From Hygrocybe punicea (lineage: Eukaryota > Basidiomycota > Agaricomycetes > Agaricales > Hygrophoraceae), in contig OY744466.1 of assembly GCA_963556145.1 (NCBI GenBank), positions 2,728,001 through 2,792,000 of the forward strand: DNA of 64,000 bases, written 5' to 3'. Made by a program: the position numbers and the translations under genes. This document shows positions 57,191 through 64,000 of the stretch, one piece after another (within the stretch, counting starts at the first letter, position 1; each line of letters opens with the position of its first letter). The notes under the pieces were generated by a model. The model saw only the letters and a program-made list of their open reading frames with translations. It did not search any database and was not told the DNA's origin.

Positions 57191-57235
57191 ATAATAGTAG
57201 CTCATTTCCTGTTGACAATCACCAAGGCCTTCTGA

Positions 57236-57687
57236 TCATAGTCATGGTAGGCTGACCCGACGGTAAGCTGTCATGATCCAAAGTGGTTTTGGATCAAACA
57301 TGGTATCAGGCTGACAGCAAGGACACCTGAGTTTATCAGCCCAAAGGAAGAGGAGCCAATAACAAGAGTAAAGTGCAAGTTAAGCTACCTTACCTCCACT
57401 GATAAGAAAAGACAAGGACACTATCCCAGGACACTGTCCCAAGTTAAGAGACACGTATCAGTTAAAGGATTAGTTATTAGATGAATTATCCTTAACTTAA
57501 CTGCTAAGGATAAGACATTAACTAAAAGCAGGACCATATCAGGCATCAAGATCAAAAGGTCAAAGAAGCTGCACAGCCACAATCTTATCTCAGTTGGACC
57601 AAAACAAGATAAGAAGCACCATCTTACATCATCCATCAAGATCTATTGATCAAAAGAAGCATTGTCTGAAGAATTGATCTATCAAGC
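57236..57687. other. AT-rich stretch without recognised features
   Basis: Contains several short AAGTTAAG/CTTAACTT inverted motifs near 57376-57505 but no gene. Confidence 0.4.
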
Positions 57688-57927
57688 ACTTGTTTAGAGG
57701 GCCAGTGCTTCGCATGGCATGAACGAGTTCTTCCCAAAGTTCCAATCTTTCCCCTGAATTGATTCACTGCCACCTCATAAATCATATGGAGCAAGACTAA
57801 GCCCGCCAAACCCACCCATTATTCTAGTGCAAAATTAATGTAGACTCGCTGAGCCCAACCACTTTTTATTTTATATCTCATATACATATTGAGATAATTT
57901 TGGCCACCCACCCACCCACACATGACT

Positions 57928-58731
57928 TTAAGCATATATTGCCAGCACAAGATACTTGTCTCTGCATTGTCTAACATCAGTATCAGATAATTTATCAAGC
58001 ATACCATCATATGAACAAGTATTTCCAGTAGTCATACCATCATGAAACCAAACCTTGTTGTCTGCACTTATGATTCTACTGGTGAAATGATATTCATCAT
58101 GATAAACAATTCCTTTCAACCTCAATAACTTGATGCCTTTGTCAGTCTCAAACTCAAGTGTATGACTGGTCTCAATGTCCATGAGTGGATATTCCAAAAC
58201 AAGCACAGGTGGCACTTCATTGTAGAATAAGATTTGTTGCATAGCCGATTGACACTTAGAACACCTTCGATGTGTTTGTTGGGACAATGTTTCAATCCAA
58301 TTCATAGTAGACCCTTGAACTGAAGTTTCTCCATGTAAAACATAACCAAGTTGATTATCCACTGGTTTTTCAGCAAATTTACACCTTGTACATTGATGCT
58401 GAGAAGATGTGACTGCAGTGTCTACGTGTAAAAACTCCATGGCTAGAGTTGTAACACTAATTCCAACAGGTCCCATTAGATATGTCTCAGGATGCTTATC
58501 ATGCAAAATAGCCCTTAATTCATTTCTGAGTTGCACAAATGTCATATTGCCTTTCAATATATCTGAGAAGCCATCAGATAAAGTAGCCAGATAATCATTC
58601 ATATCATGAAATACTTCAGACCATGCTATATGGTTTTCCTTCCAGAGATCAAACAATATAACCAGGATAGAATCATATGCACAACTGTAATTGTTTTCAT
58701 CCCATGGCAAACCTGCTGGGGAAGCTGACAT
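57928..58731 (-). CDS. HEL-C USP-like cysteine protease domain
   Basis: An intact frame of about 268 residues (MSASPAG... start at 58731), in frame with the helicase but separated by a TGA. The Cys box ENNYSCAYDS is at residues ~13-22. A zinc-ribbon-like pair CTRC and CSKC is at ~135-138 and ~183-186. LVLEYPLMD is followed by the His box YHFTS...VWFHDGM at ~225-245. These are the landmarks of ubiquitin-specific proteases (C19), though the finger and palm regions are much shortened. A role in removing host ubiquitin marks from the transposase or chromatin is inference. It could be made separately from the helicase. Confidence 0.65.
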   Translation of the reverse strand: MSASPAGLPWDENNYSCAYDSILVILFDLWKENHIAWSEVFHDMNDYLATLSDGFSDILKGNMTFVQLRNELRAILHDKHPETYLMGPVGISVTTLAMEFLHVDTAVTSSQHQCTRCKFAEKPVDNQLGYVLHGETSVQGSTMNWIETLSQQTHRRCSKCQSAMQQILFYNEVPPVLVLEYPLMDIETSHTLEFETDKGIKLLRLKGIVYHDEYHFTSRIISADNKVWFHDGMTTGNTCSYDGMLDKLSDTDVRQCRDKYLVLAIYA

Positions 58732-58737
58732 ATCTGT

Positions 58738-61700
58738 TCATTGTCTCTTAGCTGCTGGCAGTTCACAAGGTTCAATCAAATGCTTCCTGGACAAAATTGG
58801 AACAGATCCTTTTGCAGGGATAAAAGGAGTAGAAATTGACATTGTTGCTTGCTTATTTTTGTTCTTCTCAATGATGTGCCATGGACTGACTTCCACAGGA
58901 GCAATCACCAGGAGATCACTGTCTGACCACTTCAAAGCTGCATCAGTTTTAGATGGAACATATCCAGTGCCTTTCCATTGTTGAAACTTTTGAATCATGG
59001 ATGACCGGACATCTTGTGCAATATGTTCTGGCAATGTGTCTTCATATCTCATTCTTGTCATGTCATCAAGCAGTTCTTATTCCCTAAATTCTTGTCTGAG
59101 ATATCCAGAGCATCCTCTGGTGATCATCTTGTTGTCAAATCCTTGTATAATTACAGTGCCAGCAGCAGTAGCGCTTCTTGACAATGATGAGTTATATGCC
59201 ATGTGTGAAAAGCAGCTGTTTAAATGCACAACATTGTATGGTCTTGTCTTTCCTTGAGCGGCATATGCAGTCATTGCAAAGTTTGGCAAAACCCAAACCT
59301 GTTGTCTTTCTATTCTCTCTTTTAAATCACTGGGAAATACACACTGAACTGTCTTGGTATTTTTCACAATTGGCACAACATTGGGTGGCAGAGAAGGAAT
59401 CTGCACAAGTTTTGGTGGATTTTGAAGCTCAACAAACAATGTGTCCAGTACACGCTTTCCATGATCTGCTTTTGAAGACTGCCAACCAACAACAAATCCT
59501 TCTTGTCCCTTGGTAATGCAAAGTTCAGTTGCATCATTGTTTCTAAGCATGACTGGCATTCCAACACACAAGGATAATTTACCAGCAAAGTTTTCTGTTC
59601 CACCATGGTGCACCTTCCATATTTCTCTTTGAGTATCAAAGTCTATCTCACCAGATTCATGAAGTGCTTTTGATTTGCCTTTTGATTTATTTCTTATAGA
59701 TGCATCCTTTTCTTTTCCCCATCTATCAATGGAATAAAAGTTGATTAATTTCTGGTTTGTGTCTTTTGCAAATCTTTCACAGCCAAGTAGATTGATCTGA
59801 TCCTTTTGAGAGTGAATGCCACAGATGATTGGCACATTTCTGAAATTCTTAGAGGCAACATTAGGTTGATCAGGTCTTTTTCCTGCAATTCTGCTTCTCA
59901 AAAATATAATATCATTTGGAGTACACATTCCATAGCGCATATTGACCAATGCAGTTCTGAACTTTACATCTTTGGGAGTTTGAGTCTTTTGTCTCATGTT
60001 GTCTCTGAGAATAACAACAGTGGTTACCTGATGTCAAAGTGCTTTGCCAACAGCGGTTTCTTGAGCATATGGTATTTATCCAGAATGTGCTTGTGTGCCA
60101 ACTGTTCCACTATACAATGCTGATCCTCCAACTGGTGGCAATTGTGCAAAGTCTCCAGCAAATATCATGTTTATCCCACCAAATGGCAGGTCATGAATGT
60201 TTGTTGCTTTCGCAAGTTTGGCACTGATTTTATACAAGTCATGGCAAGATATCATTGAAACCTCATCAATGAATATGTAGTCAACTCCTTCTAATCTGGC
60301 CTTGAGCTGAGCAATGTTGGTGGCTTCATTTTTGCCAGATGAGTTTGGATTAATGCCCAAGAAGTAATGATATGTGGAACCATTCTGTAATGCAGCCGAT
60401 GTTCCAGTTGGACCAAGGATAACAAATTTGTAAGACTCATTTGCAGCTTTAAAAAAACTAACAACAGCTTTGATCACTTGTGATTTTCCAGTGCCAGCCA
60501 TGCCTCCAATATGCATTTTTAATTGTTCACTACATGATGAAGCATGGTTTGCAATAATTCTGAATGCCCTATCTGGTTCTGTATTGAAGTGGAATTGTTG
60601 AACAGTAGTGTCAATCAACAGCTGTCTTTGTGTATTCTCTGCTTTGAAATTGTGCATAAAGTATGACTGGTCAATAACCATCACATTATTTTCATTGCGG
60701 TCTGAATATTGTTTGCCATGTTTATGTGAGTTTAAAGGAATATTCTGGTTACATTTCGCCAGAATTTGTTGTCTTGTGTCTTGAACTGCAGATTTCCATT
60801 GAGATGCTGACTTATGCACTTCCACATCAAGTGGATATATGTTCACTGCTACATTGCCTTCTGGACAATCATCTAACCAACCCACATTTCTAACAACATT
60901 TTCTGTAGATTCCATTTGTGCTTTGATCAATCTGCCATGACTTCCAAGGTCAGTGTATTTGTTTAGATGATATTCTCCATCTTGACCATCATGACCATCT
61001 GCTGCATAATCTATGTCTTCACCATTTTGACTGTAGTCATCATCAAGATGTGATATCATGTCTCCAGTCATAAACTGTGGGCATGTGCCATCTGGTAACA
61101 TTTCACCCTTTTTGAGTTGTGCTGAAAAGTCATCTCTGGCATCATTGCATTCATATCTCAAATTAAAATGGTCCATTATTTGTATTTGTCTTTTTGTAAA
61201 TTCATGAGTGTCAAATGCTTCATCCCAAGATTGGTCCCCTAATTTCAGGTCATGACCAGATCTCCATGGTTTGAACAAAGTTAACATGGTTGTACAATAA
61301 TATTCTCTATCTCCTCTGTTACATCTGGGAAGTGAACCACCAATGAAATTTGGAACCAAATGATATTGTTCATTGAAGTCAATGCAATGTGTTTCATAAG
61401 GTGGATGACCTTGCAGGAACAATATGTGTTCTACACTGTCAGAATGCATACTGTCTGTTTCATCTGTGTAATCATCATTGTCATGATCAAATAATATGTT
61501 ATCCTTATCAATATTGAGATCATCAGAATCAACCTCAGTTTCACAATGAGTAGTAGTTGGTGCTCCAAAAAAACAAGCATTAGCTGAATCTTGTAATGTT
61601 GGCTCTAAAAATAATTCATCTTCACTGTGAATTTCATCATGAACTATTTTTGTTTGGATTTTAATTTTTTTGGCACATTGAATCCATTCATATAGATTGA

Positions 61701-63714
61701 CATCCTCAAACCTTTGTGGTCTGTAAATGTAATCATGCACTATTGATGTTCCAACACAAGTGCCTTGCTGATTTCGGAGGACTACTCTGTCTGGCTCACT
61801 TGACATTTCCATATCACTGTCTGTTTTCCAAGCATTCAACACTTCTCTAACATAATTTTTCCAATACACAGGAATAAATTTGTGGCTAGTGTAATGATCA
61901 GGATTGCCCAGCAAATATAGAGCTGACATGGGTCCACCTATTTCCAGTTTGGCTGTTAATGTATTGATAATTTGTGTTATTAATTTTCTAGCTTTTTCTT
62001 TTCTCTGCATTGATCCACCAAGCATCTCAGAATTTCTGTCAAATACACTTCTGATAGTATCAAATATGCTATAAGTTTTCAGTCCTGGTTTAGTTATATA
62101 GTCAGATATATATGCCACAATGGCCTTGATGGCTGTGCCAGATAGAAGACTTGTGATATCAGAGTTGCAGCGTAATAGAAATGTTACAAGTGGGGTTAAT
62201 GTGTTGATCCATGCTTCACCCTTTTTCACATTCAGTGCACCGGTCTTTGGGTCAACTTGAGTGGATTCAAACAACGGTCTTGGAAATCTAGCTTTGCATT
62301 TTCCATGTTTGTTCATGCAGGTGGGTCTGTCTTTTCTGTTGACTTTTTCAGCATTAAACTTGTATCTACCACAATTATGAACATTGGAGTGAAGTATCAA
62401 ATTATCCACAGTGTTTCTGAATCTGTCCCACCATGACTCAACATTCTTGCATTCAATGCATTCAGATTGAACATTCATGTCTTCATGTTTGTCATTGCAC
62501 AGAGGAGGTGGCATTTCAGGCAAGGTTTGAGTTGGATCTTTGTAATCTTTTTGCATGGATTGAGCATTGACTTTGGCTCTTACTTCAGTCATTGTGCCAG
62601 TCATAAATTCACCAATATGAACACTTTCAAGATATTCAACAAATCTTTGTTGGAAGTCTGAGTTAGGATCCATGATTCTATCTCTGATATCTTGTGGTGA
62701 CAAGCATGCTTTGAGCCATAACATCATATGCATATGAAGAGTTAATCATCCTTGCTGTTCAACAGCACCATAATATGCATTTGTATCTCCATAAAATCCA
62801 GAGTGATTTGAGCCAACTCCAAGTACATGTTTGATAAACAACTTGACCATAAAATGAAAGAATCTTGCACCAGCGACAGGATTTTGGGCAATCAGTCTGT
62901 ATCTCTCATTGTAGTCTCGCAAGTTTGGAGAAAACTCCTCTTTGGTGTCAGCAAAATATAAACATAGTGGATGCATGATATCTGCAGGTGAAAAGGTGAT
63001 AAACCAAGATGGGGCCCCACAGAATGACATCAGAGCCCAGATTTCATTTCTCATATATTTCTTATTTGTCAATGATCCTTGTACATGACTTCCAACATGG
63101 TCAATGTCTTTGATCACCTGGAAACAAAGCTTTTCCTCATCGGTGTCAGGTTTGACATGTTCACCATCTTCCATCTTTCTGGAGATGTAATTCAGAACAC
63201 CAACATCGACATCCATTAGTCTCTGGGATATCTGATCAAACTTTGCTTTCTCAGCCAATAAATAGCCTCCAGTAGTTGCCTGTTTGATTTGTTCATGATT
63301 AAATGCAATCAATGGAAAGTGTGGGTCTCTCTGAAAATGCTTGTCATAGTACATTAACAAATGTCTTTTATGTGCAATATCAGACAGAGATCCTTGCTTT
63401 ATATTATTTCCAATACCACCAAGTCCATATGGAAACAGCCAAGGCATCATTTGTGGAAATAACTGTGGGTTGCCATAGATTGACTGTGGATCTTTGTCAT
63501 GTCCAATAGCGAGCACCATGTGGTTGCTCTTCAAATGTTTCAAAGCGATGGCCTTTAATGCTTTGACACTCTTGGTTGAATATTCCTCACCAGTCAAGCC
63601 ATGAACAACAAATGGACATTTGCCAGTTTCTGTTCCTTCTTCAGTTTCCATATCATGGACTGCAGTTGATTCTGGACTTTTGTTGGTGAATGACTGGCGG
63701 TAATCAACAACCAC
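58738..63714 (-). pseudogene. HEL-C Rep-PIF1 helicase with several stops
   Basis: The minus-strand frame includes 63714-62746 (Helitron-like N, SWFITFSPADIMHPL), 62733-60076 (HUH segment just after a TGA, two-tyrosine motif YISDYITK near 62100, helicase GMAGTGKS near 60500), 59997-59077 (helicase C-terminal part) and 59061-58738. Stops by comparison with HEL-B: TGA for Arg (62744-62746), TAA near 60075, TGA for Trp near 60035, and TAA for Gln (59074-59076). The HEL-A/B shared stops are absent here. Upstream of 63714 the frame is broken by a deletion near 63820 and a TAG. Confidence 0.85.
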
Positions 63715-63999
63715 TGGTATATCATTTTCAGGCTATTGATTTAAATTCTCTTGTGATATTTCCAAGTCAAAGTAATCACAGTGGTTTAACTTTAGCCAAT
63801 TCAAAGCAATTGCTACTTTTCAAAGTCAGACTTGGTTGGTTTGCATGGACCAGTGTAAATAAAGGCCAGAACTTCATCTAATTCATCAGCTGGAGGTGGC
63901 AAAATATCATATAGTTTGGGAACTGGATTTGCAAATGTGATTACATTGGCCCTTATCTTGTGCATGCCTGAAGAAACTCTGACAATGCATCTATTGTGT
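63715..63999 (-). pseudogene. HEL-C upstream region (DUF6570-like), decayed
   Basis: The minus strand encodes HNRCIVRVSSGMHKIRA and AFIYTGPCKPTKSDFE, as in HEL-A/B. About 28 bases are deleted after FE and a TAG precedes PEN. It runs off the edge. Confidence 0.75.
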
Positions 64000-64000
64000 C

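Larger units (their letters stand above)
57688..63999 (-). mobile_element. HEL-C: second-family Helentron-like element, runs off the right edge
   Basis: On the minus strand the 3' end reads AACTCGTTCATGCC, ATGCGAAGCACTGGCCC and TCTAAACAAGT at 57688. Coding order is Rep, helicase, USP-like domain, as in HEL-A/B but clearly diverged. The 5' end lies beyond 63999. It has multiple stops. Confidence 0.85.

Overview
The window reads as a transposon graveyard from a filamentous basidiomycete, most likely an Agaricomycete. The evidence is short GT-AG introns of about 40-60 bp, rolling-circle Rep-PIF1 helicases, a chromodomain Gypsy element, a DIRS-like reverse transcriptase with tyrosine recombinase, and two fragments of protein families I associate with mushroom-forming fungi. 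I see no rRNA, tRNA, CRISPR or intact host housekeeping gene. Names such as HEL-A are mine.

Layout. 1-770 is a minus-strand helicase fragment (HEL-F). HEL-A, a Helentron-like element, starts at 875 and can be followed as a nested series to about 35040. It holds a canonical Helitron E (about 3.4 kb to 11527), whose coding exon carries a small non-coding LTR element (4101-6448). It also holds a solo LTR (12629-13241) and a deleted relative, HEL-D (13457-23492), which carries a full Gypsy chromovirus (15577-22613). The HEL-A N-terminal coding half lies at 23493-28032. Its C-terminal half is inverted at 28556-35040 and is split by a gag-only LTR element (29317-30889).

35041-51546 is a DIRS-like retroelement whose gag is cut by HEL-B (35855-48435), a 12.6 kb copy of the HEL-A family. 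51547-52014 holds two decayed 3' ends of a second Helentron family, followed by a short repeat. 52273-53560 is a broken DDE transposase. 53636-55320 and 56480-57190 are decayed genes of uncharacterised fungal families. 57688-63999 is HEL-C, the second-family element, on the minus strand and running off the right edge.

The Helentron-like elements encode an HUH/two-tyrosine replication initiator, a PIF1-type helicase and a C-terminal domain that looks like a ubiquitin-specific protease: Cys box, two CxxC zinc pairs, His box. Every autonomous-size copy here carries stop codons, many explicable by C-to-T change. The Gypsy element looks youngest (LTRs identical as far as I could read) and carries an antisense two-exon gene whose product has the exact spacing of a Zn2Cys6 cluster.

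The nesting order is supported by empty-site reconstructions (the same sequence uninterrupted in another copy, or a reading frame restored by removing the insertion) and by target-site duplications of 4-5 bp at the LTR elements. Sequence alignments here were done by eye, so percentages are not given.
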